Assembly: GCA_028278205.1 (NCBI GenBank)
Contig: JANQES010000083.1
Span: forward strand, 1 to 64,000
Source: Rhodothermales bacterium
GTDB lineage: Bacteria; Bacteroidota; Rhodothermia; Rhodothermales; Bin80
Direction: 5' to 3'
DNA: 64,000 nt
The notes below the pieces were generated by a model. That model made no database searches. It was not told the DNA's origin and worked only from the letters and a program-made list of their open reading frames with translations. The position numbers and the translations under genes are program-made. The number at the start of each line of letters is the position of its first letter. Positions within the stretch are counted from its first letter, which is position 1. Shown piece by piece: positions 1 through 9,406 of this stretch.

Positions 1-318
1 GTTAGCGGTGCCCTCGGCGTAGATCTTGCCGCCGCGGGCGACGACGAGGGCGGAGGCTTCGGTGTTCTGGCCGTCGCGGGCTTTGACGACGGTGCCGGCG
101 TCGATGTGCAGTTGGGCGCCGTCTTCGACGAAGACCACGCCGTCGAGTTCGTAGACGTTGTCGGCGGTCCAGCGGACGATGTCGCCGGCGTTGATCGAGG
201 CGTCAGTGACGACCACGACCGGACGTGCTTCTACGTCGCCGAGTTGTGCGTACGCCGTGATCGGCGCAATCAGGAAGAGCAGCAGAAGCGCCAGAAGCGT
301 AGTAGGGGTTCGTTGCAT
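1..318 (-). CDS. Secreted protein, N-terminal part only
   Basis: Reading frame open from an ATG at 318 to the window edge, so only the first 106 residues are visible. The first 24 or so residues form a clear signal peptide (hydrophobic LLALLLLFLIAPIT followed by A-Y-A-Q). The mature start, with VFVEDGAQLHIDAGTVVKA, resembles the opening of Bacteroidota cell-surface proteins that begin with a parallel beta-strand 'L.I.AGT.I.' module. No catalytic residue is visible in this fragment, so the function is unknown. It is transcribed in the same direction as the TonB receptor to its right, but 371 bp separate them. Confidence 0.75.
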   Translation of the reverse strand, partial: MQRTPTTLLALLLLFLIAPITAYAQLGDVEARPVVVVTDASINAGDIVRWTADNVYELDGVVFVEDGAQLHIDAGTVVKARDGQNTEASALVVARGGKIYAEGTAN

Positions 319-566
319 TGTGTTGCCTGGTGGTTGGTGGTGAAGAGACGGAGAGCGTGTCAACCTGCTCCTCAGAACAGGTTCTCGGAGCGTGTTAACA
401 ATGCGGTGTTGGTTTGGTAATGATTTTCTAACGGGGGCCGAAAACGCGAGAAGGCAGCCGAAGCTGCCCTCTCAAGGTGGCCGTCCGTGATGGTTGGTTT
501 AGCAGGCGAATCTGGGGTTGGTGGTGTTTTCGAGGTTGGTTCTTTGAGAAACCGAAGGTGTGGCTC
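319..566. other. Intergenic region upstream of the secreted-protein gene
   Basis: No convincing ORF. It should hold the promoter of the leftward secreted-protein gene. The only structure noticed is an inverted repeat AACCTG-N10-CAGGTT at 362-383, a possible protein-binding site but weak evidence on its own. Confidence 0.4.
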
Positions 567-629
567 ACTAGTCACTGGTCATTAGTCACTGGTGTCTCTT
601 TTCAAACCAGTGACCCATGACCAGTGACC
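567..629. repeat. Hairpin repeat, family A (CACTGGTCATTAGT words)
   Basis: The left arm is built from CACTGGTCATTAGT-type words and the right arm is its near reverse complement, with a loop of about 13 nt. It lies about 60 bp downstream of the TonB receptor stop codon. Other members are at 15124-15184, 55622-55693 and 55952-56018. Confidence 0.85.
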
Positions 630-689
630 GACGCCGAGGTTTGACCAAAGCGAAACGCTGAGGAATGTCGCATCCCTTCATCCCGGCGA

Positions 690-3600
690 CTAGTCAATCA
701 CATAACTCAGACCCACCGAAAACGAGCGGGCGCGAGAGTAGGAGATGTAGTCGTACGTGATGTCTTTGAACGTCTGAATCTGGCGGATGTCCGAACCGAG
801 CAGGTTCTTGGCCGTCAGCTTCAAACGGAGGTTGGCCGGCAGGTTCTGCGAGAACGTCACGTCGAGGTCGGCGCGGGCTTTCTCGAAGACATCGGGCGTA
901 GCGCCTTCGGTGACGGCCAGCAGGCGGTCGCCGAAGATGGTGTAGAAGATGCTCAGCGTCGTGCCCGACTCATAGTTCTCGTAGCCGGCGCTCAGGTTGA
1001 GCAGGAACGGCGACTGCCCTTCGAGCGAGCGCGTGTCGTCCGCATCCGGATCGGAGGCGCGGATGATGGTCATCTCTTCGTCCGGAATATCGACGATAGA
1101 CTGGACCAGCGAGAAGTTGCCGCCAATCGAAATCCGTTTCAGGATCGGGTTCTGGGTCCACGTATCGAGGCGTTTGCGGGCTTCGAACTCGGCCCCGAAG
1201 ACGCGCGCCTGATCCACATTTTGGAACGAGACGAAGCGCCCTTCGCCCACGTTGCGCAGCACGCGTTCGATGGGCTGATCGAATTCTTTGTAGAACCCGC
1301 TGACCGCCAGAATCTCACCCGGGCGGACGAACCATTCCCAGCGCACGTCGAAGTTGGTGATGAGCGTCCGCTGGAGCAGCGGGTTGCCTTCCTGCACGTC
1401 GCCGCCGACGAAGTTGAAGCTCTGGAACGGCGCCAGTTCGCGGAACGTCGGGCGGGCGAGGGTTCTGGTAGCCGCTGCCCGGACGTTCATATTGTCGCCG
1501 AGGGCGTAGACGAGGTTGAGCGACGGCAAGACGTCGGTCTCGTCGAGCACGCCGCGACGGAGGCTGTCCGGCAGCGACTCGTCGAAGCTTTCGGTGATGA
1601 TCTCGGTCGATTCGATGCGTGCCCCGCCGATGAGCTTGAACTTGCGCGTGACGGGCAGTTCGAGCATCGCATAGCCGGCGCCGATGGTGCGGTCGGCGTT
1701 GTAATTGGCGCGGGCGGGCGAGTTTTCGCGAATGTACAGCCCCGCGTTGAACGCCGTAATATCACCCACATTCAGCGTATCGAGCACGCCGAAGTTGCCC
1801 TCCTCGAAGTAAGAATCGACGTCGCCCTCGAAGTCGCTGAAATTGATCTCACGGCCTTCTTCATACTCAAAGCGACGCTGGCGGAAGTCGCGGCTGGCAT
1901 CGTCATACGAGCCGCCGATCTTCAGCTTGGCGCTGAGCCCGCCCCACTGTTTGAACGGAATCGAAACGTCGAGCTTGCCGCCCATGTTGTCTTCGCTGAG
2001 GTCGCGGAAGTAACGCTGGGGCGGCGGGGCGTTGCCGCCGCCGAGGCTGAACGTGGTGTCCATCCCCACCGCCGTTTCCTGGATGTTCTGGACCGACGAG
2101 AAGAAGCGCAGATCCGGTTCTTCCTGCGAGTTCTCGCCCATCGATGCTTTCCACTCAACCGTGAACGGTTTGAGGGCGTGCTCGCCTTTGAGCTGGAATG
2201 TTTGCAGGGCGCGCTCTTCATAATCGAGCGAGCGGGTGAAGAAGGTCGCCGTGCTGTTCTGGTCGCGGAAGCCGCCCAGGAACGTCGCTTCGCTGCGGCC
2301 GCTCTGCGTGCGCAGCGCCGTAAAGCTGATTTCGTGGTTGAGCGCGGGTTGGAAGGCCACCGTGCCCGAAGCGCCCCAGTTGACCTCGTCGCTGCCGCGC
2401 ATGTTGGCAAACGAACTGGCTTCGAGCGGGTCGGCGCGCGAGATCAGGTTGAGGTCGGGGTCGGGGCCGTAGTAGGTGTCCGAGGTAAGGTTGTCCACGG
2501 CATCGACGCTGCCGCCGGAGAGTTGCCACTGGCTGAAGACGCCGTCGTCGTAGTAGCTGTAGCTGCGGCCATAGGTAAGGCTGCCCGTCAGGCCCAGCGG
2601 TTTGCCGAAGAGCCTGGTCTGGCCGCCGACGGCTGCCGAGAAGCTGTAGTTGACCGGCGCCGACTCCAGCGTGGGCGCCATCACGTCGTTGAAGGCATTG
2701 GCAAAAGCATCGAGCGAGTCGGCGCGGGCGGCGCGGATGTCGTTAGTGACGCCGCTGCGCACGTCGCGCAAGTCCTGCTCCGTCGGTAGATCGACGGTAG
2801 GGTCTTTTTCGGAAAGCAGGTCCGGCAGGTCGCGGGCGCCGTCGTCGCGTCCGAGCCAGTCGCTGCCGCTGCCGGGATAGCTCAGGAAGTTGTCAATGCC
2901 GCTGGCCTGGTCGTCGTAGGTGATCGAGGCCGAGAGTTGAAGCGTGAACGATTCCGGAAACGCCTTGGTCTTGACATCGACGAGGCCACCGCTGAAATCG
3001 CCGGGTTTGTCCGGGGTGAAGGTTTTCAGCGTGACGATGTTATCGAGCAGCGCCGAGGGGAAGAGGTCTAACTGAAAGGCCTTGCGGTCGGGGTCGGCGC
3101 TGGGCAGCGTCGAGCCGTTGAGCGTGGTGTTGGTATAGCGGTCGCCCAGGCCTCGGATGTAGACGTAGCGCCCCCCGACGACCGAGGCGCCGGTGACTTT
3201 AGTCATGGCCGCAGCGGCATCGCCCGAACCGGACCGGCTGATGGTCTCGGCGCTGATGGCATCGCTGACGGCGATGGCTTTGGCGCGCTCGCGCAGCAAG
3301 CCCGCATCCGTATTGAGAATCAGCCCGGCCTCCACGACCACTTCCCCCACCTCCACGGCTTCAGGGAAGAGCTTCATCTCGATGCGCGTGACCTCACCGG
3401 CAGTCACCTCCACGTTCTCGACCGTCACCGGGTTGTAGCCGATGTAGGAAAACAGCAGGTTGTACGTGCCCGATTCAATCGTAAACTCGTAATGACCGTG
3501 CAGGTCCGTCGCCGTGCCAATGGCTGTGCCTTCGACGATGACGTTAGCGCCGATGAGCGTCTCGCCCGTGTCTGCATCGACGAGCACGCCGGCGATGGTA

Positions 3601-3692
3601 CCTAACTGGGCAAAGGCCGGAGACGACCAGAGGAAAAAGCCAAACAGCGCGAGCAACAGCCCGCGCACACACCGGCTTCCGGGTGTTTCCAT
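690..3692 (-). CDS. TonB-dependent outer-membrane receptor with CarboxypepD-like N-terminal domain
   Basis: About 1000 residues. A signal peptide (LLLALFGFFLWSSPAFA) is followed by a carboxypeptidase-regulatory-like beta-sandwich (GTIAGVLVDADTGETLIGAN, then TDLHGHYEF), a plug domain (VYIRGLGDRYTNTTLNG, DKPGDFSGG) and a long beta-barrel. I start at the ATG at 3692; the frame extends four codons upstream only to a TTG. Receptors of this class bind and import large substrates across the outer membrane with energy from TonB. The substrate cannot be read from sequence: no SusD-like partner is adjacent. The next gene is a PhoB-type regulator, which makes a phosphorus-containing ligand conceivable but unproven. 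Confidence 0.92.
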   Translation of the reverse strand: METPGSRCVRGLLLALFGFFLWSSPAFAQLGTIAGVLVDADTGETLIGANVIVEGTAIGTATDLHGHYEFTIESGTYNLLFSYIGYNPVTVENVEVTAGEVTRIEMKLFPEAVEVGEVVVEAGLILNTDAGLLRERAKAIAVSDAISAETISRSGSGDAAAAMTKVTGASVVGGRYVYIRGLGDRYTNTTLNGSTLPSADPDRKAFQLDLFPSALLDNIVTLKTFTPDKPGDFSGGLVDVKTKAFPESFTLQLSASITYDDQASGIDNFLSYPGSGSDWLGRDDGARDLPDLLSEKDPTVDLPTEQDLRDVRSGVTNDIRAARADSLDAFANAFNDVMAPTLESAPVNYSFSAAVGGQTRLFGKPLGLTGSLTYGRSYSYYDDGVFSQWQLSGGSVDAVDNLTSDTYYGPDPDLNLISRADPLEASSFANMRGSDEVNWGASGTVAFQPALNHEISFTALRTQSGRSEATFLGGFRDQNSTATFFTRSLDYEERALQTFQLKGEHALKPFTVEWKASMGENSQEEPDLRFFSSVQNIQETAVGMDTTFSLGGGNAPPPQRYFRDLSEDNMGGKLDVSIPFKQWGGLSAKLKIGGSYDDASRDFRQRRFEYEEGREINFSDFEGDVDSYFEEGNFGVLDTLNVGDITAFNAGLYIRENSPARANYNADRTIGAGYAMLELPVTRKFKLIGGARIESTEIITESFDESLPDSLRRGVLDETDVLPSLNLVYALGDNMNVRAAATRTLARPTFRELAPFQSFNFVGGDVQEGNPLLQRTLITNFDVRWEWFVRPGEILAVSGFYKEFDQPIERVLRNVGEGRFVSFQNVDQARVFGAEFEARKRLDTWTQNPILKRISIGGNFSLVQSIVDIPDEEMTIIRASDPDADDTRSLEGQSPFLLNLSAGYENYESGTTLSIFYTIFGDRLLAVTEGATPDVFEKARADLDVTFSQNLPANLRLKLTAKNLLGSDIRQIQTFKDITYDYISYSRARSFSVGLSYVID

Positions 3693-3884
3693 GGGGATTT
3701 CCAACAGGTAGTGGAACGGTAGTGGAGGGGGGAGCTTCAGGATTGGCGATGAAGCTAGAAGCGGTGTGTGATTCGCGTATTACTACAGGGTTATCCTTCC
3801 GTTAAATATCCCCAGAACCCCTCATTTTCACGATTTTGACACAAGAACAGGCACGGTTGTTGACAAGAACGACGGTTCGAAATT

Positions 3885-3920
3885 TGGATTTTAGATTTTG
3901 GATCCAAAATCTAAAATCCA
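3885..3920. repeat. Perfect 36-bp palindrome, minimal family B repeat, likely terminator
   Basis: Two 18-bp halves (first half TGGATTTTAGATTTTGGA) are exact reverse complements with no loop. It begins at the base after the response regulator's TGA. The same word (GGATTTTAGATTTTGG) forms the arms of the larger family B elements at 9405, 13121 and 29805. Probable terminator or mRNA 3'-end hairpin. Confidence 0.85.
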
Positions 3921-4673
3921 TCACGCTTGTTCGGCAAACTTGTACCCGACGCCCTTGACCGTCTCGATGTACCGACTGCCCAGCTTCTCCCGAATCTTGC
4001 GCACGTGCACGTCCACCGTCCGATCCACCACGTACACGTCCCGGCCCCAGACCTGATTCAACAACTCCTGCCGGCTGAAGACCTTGCCCGGATACCGCGC
4101 CAAAAAATGCAACAACTCGAACTCCTTCCGAGGAAAACGCAACTCCACCCGCTCGCCCGCCTCGTGCTTGAACACTAAGTACCGGTCCCGGTCGATCTCC
4201 AGATCGTGAATCGACAGCAGCGTCGGCGGCTGCTCCAGGCGTTCGACACCCCGAAGGAGCGCCTTGGCCTGGCTGAGGATCACGCCGATGGCCGAGGTCT
4301 TGGGCAGGTAGCTGTCGGCGCCTACGTCGAGGCCGCGGATGTGATCGTCTTCGCCGGAGAGGGCCGTGAGCATGAGGATGGGGATGTGGCGCAGACGGGG
4401 ATCCTGGCGGAGGCGGCGGCAGGTTTCGAGTCCGTCGAGGCGGGGCATCATGATGTCGAGGATGATCAGATCGGGGTGGTGTTGTTGGGCCTGGTCGAGG
4501 GCTTCGAGTCCGTCGCGAGCGATGAGCGTGTCGAAGCCGTCACGTTGGAGGTTGTAGGCGAGCAGGTCGAGGATGTCGTCTTCGTCGTCGACCACCAGGA
4601 TCGCGGGTCGGAGTCTTTGGGAGGGGCTCGTCATTGTGGCTGCGGGGGCCGGCGCAGAAGGAGAGAACGACAT
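3921..4673 (-). CDS. PhoB/OmpR-family response regulator
   Basis: 250 residues. A receiver domain occupies about residues 24-140: acidic pair in VVDDEDD, phospho-acceptor Asp in LIILDIMMPRLDG, conserved Thr in MLTALSG, and Lys in LPKTSA (the usual K followed by P is altered). A winged-helix Trans_reg_C domain covers about 155-248 (FPRKEFELLHFLARYPGKVF, VDVHVRKIREKLG, IETVKGVGYKF). It is PhoB-like in architecture, but no histidine kinase is nearby. The upstream region contains an 11-bp-periodic PHO-box-like repeat at 4771-4792, suggesting autoregulation and a phosphate regulon that includes the polyphosphate genes further right. An alternative start is the ATG at 4634; neither start has a clear ribosome binding site. 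Confidence 0.93.
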   Translation of the reverse strand: MSFSPSAPAPAATMTSPSQRLRPAILVVDDEDDILDLLAYNLQRDGFDTLIARDGLEALDQAQQHHPDLIILDIMMPRLDGLETCRRLRQDPRLRHIPILMLTALSGEDDHIRGLDVGADSYLPKTSAIGVILSQAKALLRGVERLEQPPTLLSIHDLEIDRDRYLVFKHEAGERVELRFPRKEFELLHFLARYPGKVFSRQELLNQVWGRDVYVVDRTVDVHVRKIREKLGSRYIETVKGVGYKFAEQA

Positions 4674-4770
4674 GGTGATGTGGCTACTTCGTGTTATCGG
4701 ATTGCGGATATCGCTTCAAGGCATCAGCCGGGCAAGACTCAATAATGTACAGCAACGGCGGGCGTCTGCT

Positions 4771-4792
4771 GTTACAGAATTATTAAAAGATA
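4771..4792. promoter_or_regulatory. Candidate PHO-box-like direct repeat
   Basis: Two adjacent 11-bp units, GTTACAGAATT then ATTAAAAGATA, lie in the divergent region between the response regulator and the ATP-grasp gene. The 11-bp period matches PhoB-type binding sites. Similar units occur at 25217 and 29706. No binding model was scored. Confidence 0.4.
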
Positions 4793-4948
4793 CCACTACG
4801 TAGGGCTTTTCCTTACATTATTTTAGGGGCGATGCCTCTCAATACCTATAAAAAGGAATAGTTACCCTAACGGCACTGCCCCCGCCGCGCGTGTGCGCGA
4901 GGCCGGGGTGTGTTTCGTCGATGCATCAACAGTGCAACGAGGGCCATT

Positions 4949-6583
4949 ATGTTCGGACTCTCCGGCTCAGGCGAACGCCGGCCCGGCTACATCAATCCTC
5001 TGGCTTCGGATGCTCCGCCGGCGGGGTCTCCGGAAGAACTCGAACGCTTTGCCCGGCTTCAGGAACGCCTGGTGCCGCTCTTCGAGGAGATCTTTCCCTA
5101 TCCCCGCGCGCCCCGGACCGTGGTGGTCGTGCCCAGCCTCAGCATGGATTCGGAGTTTCTGGCTAAGATTGCCGGCGTGCAGCACTACGAAGAACGGATG
5201 CTTTTTTTGCTGATGTTGCTTCGGTTGCCCCAGGCCCACCTCATTTACGTCACCAGCACCCCCATCGAAAGGGCGATCATCGATTATTACTTGCACCTGT
5301 TGCCCGGTATCCCCGGAAGCCATGCCCGCCGCCGGCTGACGATGCTCAGTTGCCACGACGCCTCGCCCATCCCCCTGACGCAGAAAATCCTCGACCGGCC
5401 TCGTCTGATACGTCGCCTGCGCGAGACCATCCCCGACGTCCAGGGCGCGCACATGACCTGTTTCAACGTCACGGCGTTGGAGCGTACGTTGGCCGTGCGG
5501 CTCGACGTGCCCATCTACGGCTGCGATCCGTCTTACTACTATCCCGGCACCAAGAGCGGCAGCCGCGAGGTCTTCCGCGAAGTGGGGGCGCCGCCGCCGG
5601 ACGGTTTCGAACACCTGCGCGACGAGGACGACCTCGTCGAGGGGCTGGTTGCGTTGAAACAGCGCCATCCCGACCTGCGGCGGGCCGTGGTCAAGCACGA
5701 AGATGCCGCCTCGGGCGAGGGCAACGCGATCTTTGCGTTCCAGGGAAGCCCGCCGGGCGATGGGCTCAAGACCTGGGTGCGCGCGCAATTGCCCCGGCGG
5801 TTGCGTTTCGAGGCGGATCAGGAGACCTACGAGCGCTACATCGCCAAGCTCGAAGAGATGGGCGGCATCGTCGAGTGTTTCATCGAAGGCGAGCACAAAC
5901 ATTCGCCGTCGATGCAAGGCCGGATCACGCCGCTGGGCGAGGTCGAAATCGTTTCGACGCACGATCAGGTGCTCGGCGGTCCGTCGGGGCAGATCTTCCT
6001 GGGGTGTACCTTTCCCGCCGACAAAGCCTACCGCCTGGCGATCCAGGAAATCGGCTTGCGGGTGGGCCATGCGCTCAGAGAACGCGGCGCGCTGGGCCGC
6101 TACGGCGTCGATTTCATCTCGGTGCCCCACGAAGACGGCTGGCGGCATTATCCTATCGAAATCAACCTGCGCAAGGGCGGCACGACGCATCCCTTCCTGA
6201 TGTTGCAGTTTCTTACCGACGGCGCCTACGATCCGCAAACAGGCCTCTATCACACCCGGCAGGATCAGGTCCGTTATTACCTGGCCTCAGACAACCTGCG
6301 CAGCCCGGATTATCGCGGCCTGACTTCCGAAGACCTGATTGACATCGCCGTCGAAAACGGGTTGCATTTTCACGGGGCCACGCAGCAGGGCGTGGTGTTT
6401 CATCTGATGGGGGCGTTGTCCGAATTCGGAAAGCTCGGCGTGATGAGTGTGGCCAACAGCCGCGAGCGCGCCCAAAAGCTCTATCACGAAACCGTCGCCG
6501 TGCTCAACCGCGAAGCCTGCGAACAGGTCGAGGCCCGTGCCTCGGTCTCTGCCAGGCCGGTCGCCGTCGAAAGTGAGGTGTGA
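4949..6583 (+). CDS. PGM1-like ATP-grasp ligase
   Basis: 544 residues from the ATG at 4949; the frame extends upstream only to a GTG. The N-terminal third (PRTVVVVPSLSMDSEFLAKI, LIYVTSTPIE) precedes an ATP-grasp core with the substrate-ligand segment HYPIEINLRKGGTTHPF. The C-terminus (FHGATQQGVVFHLMGALSE, GVMSVANS) matches the PGM1 C-terminal domain known from the pheganomycin peptide ligase. Such enzymes activate a carboxylate with ATP and join it to an amine. No peptide precursor or peptide-cluster partner is visible nearby, so the substrate is unknown. It is divergent from the PhoB-type regulator and followed directly by a family C repeat. Confidence 0.8.
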   Translation: MFGLSGSGERRPGYINPLASDAPPAGSPEELERFARLQERLVPLFEEIFPYPRAPRTVVVVPSLSMDSEFLAKIAGVQHYEERMLFLLMLLRLPQAHLIYVTSTPIERAIIDYYLHLLPGIPGSHARRRLTMLSCHDASPIPLTQKILDRPRLIRRLRETIPDVQGAHMTCFNVTALERTLAVRLDVPIYGCDPSYYYPGTKSGSREVFREVGAPPPDGFEHLRDEDDLVEGLVALKQRHPDLRRAVVKHEDAASGEGNAIFAFQGSPPGDGLKTWVRAQLPRRLRFEADQETYERYIAKLEEMGGIVECFIEGEHKHSPSMQGRITPLGEVEIVSTHDQVLGGPSGQIFLGCTFPADKAYRLAIQEIGLRVGHALRERGALGRYGVDFISVPHEDGWRHYPIEINLRKGGTTHPFLMLQFLTDGAYDPQTGLYHTRQDQVRYYLASDNLRSPDYRGLTSEDLIDIAVENGLHFHGATQQGVVFHLMGALSEFGKLGVMSVANSRERAQKLYHETVAVLNREACEQVEARASVSARPVAVESEV

Positions 6584-6850
6584 TGGGATGGGGGATTCTG
6601 GATTTGGGATGCGGGATTCGGGATGATTTTTACTGACTCTGGTGCTCGTTGCGAGGCTCTGCCTCGCAATGCAAAAGGCGGCTCTGCCGCCAAAACAGCG
6701 TTGGGACGGCAGAGCCGTTCGGGCTTGCGTCACGCGGCAGAGCCACGTGACGAGCTTTTCGGTCGCACAAGATGATCTGCCATCCCGTATCCAGAATCCC
6801 GTATCCCGCATCCAGAATCCCGCCTCTCGTATCCCACATCCCGCATCCGT
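6584..6850. repeat. Composite repeat: family C outer arms, GGCAGAGCC hairpins inside
   Basis: The left arm starts at the base after the ATP-grasp TGA and repeats GGGATTCTGGATTT-like words. The right arm (6781-6850) carries the reverse complement. Between them are several small inverted repeats of a different family: GCGAGGCTCTGCCTCGC at 6651-6667, GGCGGCTCTGCCGCC near 6678, and GGCAGAGCC copies at 6717-6745. This fills most of the 348-bp gap before ppk1; no gene was seen. Confidence 0.85.
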
Positions 6851-6931
6851 ATTTTGTGCGTCCCGAAAAGAACAGGAACGACGGTATTTTCGTGTAAAGG
6901 CGATGCGGAATCGCACCGAATCAGGATTACT

Positions 6932-9406
6932 ATGTCCGAACTTCTTCAGCCGCACCAGATAGAGACGCTCGAACAGATGGCAGCGCAAAGCCGGAACGCT
7001 GCCGTGCGTCGCCGCGCGCGCGTGTTGTTGCTTTACCAGGCCGGCCAATCGACCCGTGCCATCGCCGCCACGGTGGGCCTCTCGCCCAACCGGGTGCGAT
7101 ACTGGCGACGGCAGTTTCAACGTAAGGGGATGGCTATCTTCCCCGACTTTCCAACCTCTTCACAACCAACACCACCGACGATGCCCGACGCCGTCCCTGA
7201 CGATTCGGCCCTTGCGTTCAGCGGCAATGGGGTGCCGGCCTCGACCCGGCCCGCTACGCCGGCTCTGCCCGCCGAGACGTTCGACCTCAACCACCCGTCG
7301 CTCTACGTCAACCGCGAGTTGAGCCTGCTGGAGTTCCAGCGCCGCGTTTTCGAAGAAGCCCAGGACGAACGCAACCCCCTGCTCGAACGCGTCAAGTTTA
7401 TTTCGATTGTCGCTTCGAACCTGGACGAGTTCTACATGGTGCGCGTCGGCGGGCTGAAAAAGCAGATTGCCGGCGGCGTCACCGACCTCTCGCCCGATGG
7501 GCGGACGCCGGCGGAGCAGTTGGCCGCCATCCGCAAGGTGGCGCAGGCCTTGATGAAAGAGGCGCAGGTGTATTTGCAGGACGTGCTGATCCCGGCCCTC
7601 GCCGAGCACGGCATCCTGATTCTCAACTACGACGAACTCAGCAACAAGCAGCAAAAGCAGGCCAAGAAAAAGTTTGACGAAGGCATTTTTCCCGTGCTTA
7701 CGCCGCTGGCTTTCGATCCGGGGCATCCCTTCCCGCACATCTCGAACCTGAGCCTGAACCTGGCCGTCTTGATCCGCGACGAGCACGGGCATGAGCATTT
7801 CGCCCGCGTCAAAGTGCCGAGTTCGATTCCCCGGCTTTTGCCCATCAAGCGGTCTTCGGGCGGGGTGAAGAAAGATGGGACGGTGCCCTACAAACACGCC
7901 TTCGTGTGGGTCGAGCAGGTCATTGCGGCCAACCTGGGGGTGCTCTTTCCGGGCATGGAGGTCATCGAGTCGCACCCGTTCCGCATCACACGCAACGCCG
8001 ACATGGCGATCCAGGAACTCGAAGCCGACGACCTGCTCGAAACCATGGAGCAGAGTGTGCGCCAGCGCCGCTTCGGCTCGGTCGTCCGCGTGACGGTCAA
8101 CAACGACATGCCCGCGCGCATCCGCGACATCCTGATCGACAACCTGCGCCTGGACCGCAACGACGGCTACGTGCTCGACGGGCCGCTGGGCCTGAGCAGC
8201 CTCATGGGCCTCTCTAGAAACATAGAACGCTTCGAGTTGCTCGATCATCCCTTTGTGCCCTTCACACCGCCGCTGTTGAAAAAAGAGACCCGCGACAGCG
8301 ACATTTTCTCGTCCATCGGCCAGAAAAACCACCTCATCCATCACCCCTACGACTCGTTCTCGCCGGTGGTGGATTTCCTGGAAAAAGCCGCCGTCGATCC
8401 CGACGTGCTGGCCATCAAGATGACGCTCTACCGCGTCGGGCGCAACTCGCCGGTGGTGCAGGCGCTTTTGAAAGCGCGCCAAAACGGCAAGCAGGTGGCC
8501 GTCCTGGTCGAACTCAAAGCCCGCTTCGACGAAGAGAGCAACATCGGCTGGGCCAAAAAGCTCGAACAGGAGGGCGTCCACGTGATCTACGGCCTGCTGG
8601 GGCTCAAGACGCATTCGAAGATCGCGCTGGTCATCCGCAAAGAAGGCGATCACATCCGCCGCTACCTCCATCTTTCGACGGGCAACTACAACGCCGTCAC
8701 GGCGCATCTCTACGAAGACATCGGCTTCTTCACCACCGACGAGGCCATCGGCGCCGACGCCACCGATTTGTTCAACTTCTTGACCGGCTATTCGGACAAG
8801 CGGGATTACCGCAAGCTGCTCATCGCGCCCATCAACCTGCGCGCCCGCTTGCAGGAGTTGATCGATCGCGAGATCGAGCATCAGCGGCAGGGCAGGCCGG
8901 GTCACCTGATCCTCAAGACCAACTCGCTGGTCGATAAGAAGATGATCAAGCGGCTCTACAAAGCCTCGCAGGCCGGCGTGACGGTCGATTTGATCGTGCG
9001 TGGTATCTGTTGCCTGCGTCCGGGCATTGAGGGCTTGAGTGAAAACATCACCGTCCGGAGCATCGTCGGGCGCTTCCTCGAACACAGCCGCATCTACTAT
9101 TTCCACAACGGCGGCGACGAGGAGATCTACCTGGGCAGCGCCGACCTGATGCCGCGCAACCTCAACCGGCGCGTCGAGATCATCTTTCCCATCGAAGATC
9201 CCCCGCTCATCCGGCACCTGCGCGACGAGGTTCTGGAGACCTACCTCAACGACACCGTCAAGGCGCGGCGCATGCAGTCCGACGGCACGTACGTACGCGT
9301 GCGCCCGGAAGCCGGGCAGGAGGGCGTGTGTGTTCAGGAATGGCTGCTCGACCAACGCGCCCGCCGCGCCGAAGAGGAGAAGAAACACCCGTGGGAAGTG
9401 TTCTGA
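6932..9406 (+). CDS. ppk: Polyphosphate kinase 1 with an N-terminal helix-turn-helix domain
   Basis: 824 residues from the ATG at 6932, which has a weak CAGGA upstream. Residues 1-71 are a helix-turn-helix of the IS630/transposase type (VRRRARVLLLYQAG, IAATVGLSPNRVRYWRRQF). A Pro/Thr/Ala-rich linker to about residue 107 leads into full-length PPK1. Family landmarks are present: LYVNRELSLLEFQRRVF at the start, the phosphorylated histidine region THSKIALV (H561) and the second catalytic histidine LEHSRIYYF (H718). PPK1 reversibly makes polyphosphate from ATP. The added DNA-binding domain is not part of ordinary PPK1. A close relative of it forms the N-terminus of the lysine-rich protein at 25779-26330, suggesting that synthesis is tethered to DNA. 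Confidence 0.93.
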   Translation: MSELLQPHQIETLEQMAAQSRNAAVRRRARVLLLYQAGQSTRAIAATVGLSPNRVRYWRRQFQRKGMAIFPDFPTSSQPTPPTMPDAVPDDSALAFSGNGVPASTRPATPALPAETFDLNHPSLYVNRELSLLEFQRRVFEEAQDERNPLLERVKFISIVASNLDEFYMVRVGGLKKQIAGGVTDLSPDGRTPAEQLAAIRKVAQALMKEAQVYLQDVLIPALAEHGILILNYDELSNKQQKQAKKKFDEGIFPVLTPLAFDPGHPFPHISNLSLNLAVLIRDEHGHEHFARVKVPSSIPRLLPIKRSSGGVKKDGTVPYKHAFVWVEQVIAANLGVLFPGMEVIESHPFRITRNADMAIQELEADDLLETMEQSVRQRRFGSVVRVTVNNDMPARIRDILIDNLRLDRNDGYVLDGPLGLSSLMGLSRNIERFELLDHPFVPFTPPLLKKETRDSDIFSSIGQKNHLIHHPYDSFSPVVDFLEKAAVDPDVLAIKMTLYRVGRNSPVVQALLKARQNGKQVAVLVELKARFDEESNIGWAKKLEQEGVHVIYGLLGLKTHSKIALVIRKEGDHIRRYLHLSTGNYNAVTAHLYEDIGFFTTDEAIGADATDLFNFLTGYSDKRDYRKLLIAPINLRARLQELIDREIEHQRQGRPGHLILKTNSLVDKKMIKRLYKASQAGVTVDLIVRGICCLRPGIEGLSENITVRSIVGRFLEHSRIYYFHNGGDEEIYLGSADLMPRNLNRRVEIIFPIEDPPLIRHLRDEVLETYLNDTVKARRMQSDGTYVRVRPEAGQEGVCVQEWLLDQRARRAEEEKKHPWEVF

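Noticed and set aside
7160-9388. Long minus-strand ORF of about 742 codons opposite ppk
   Set aside because: It mirrors the codon periodicity of a certain gene on the plus strand in GC-rich DNA and has no recognisable domain.
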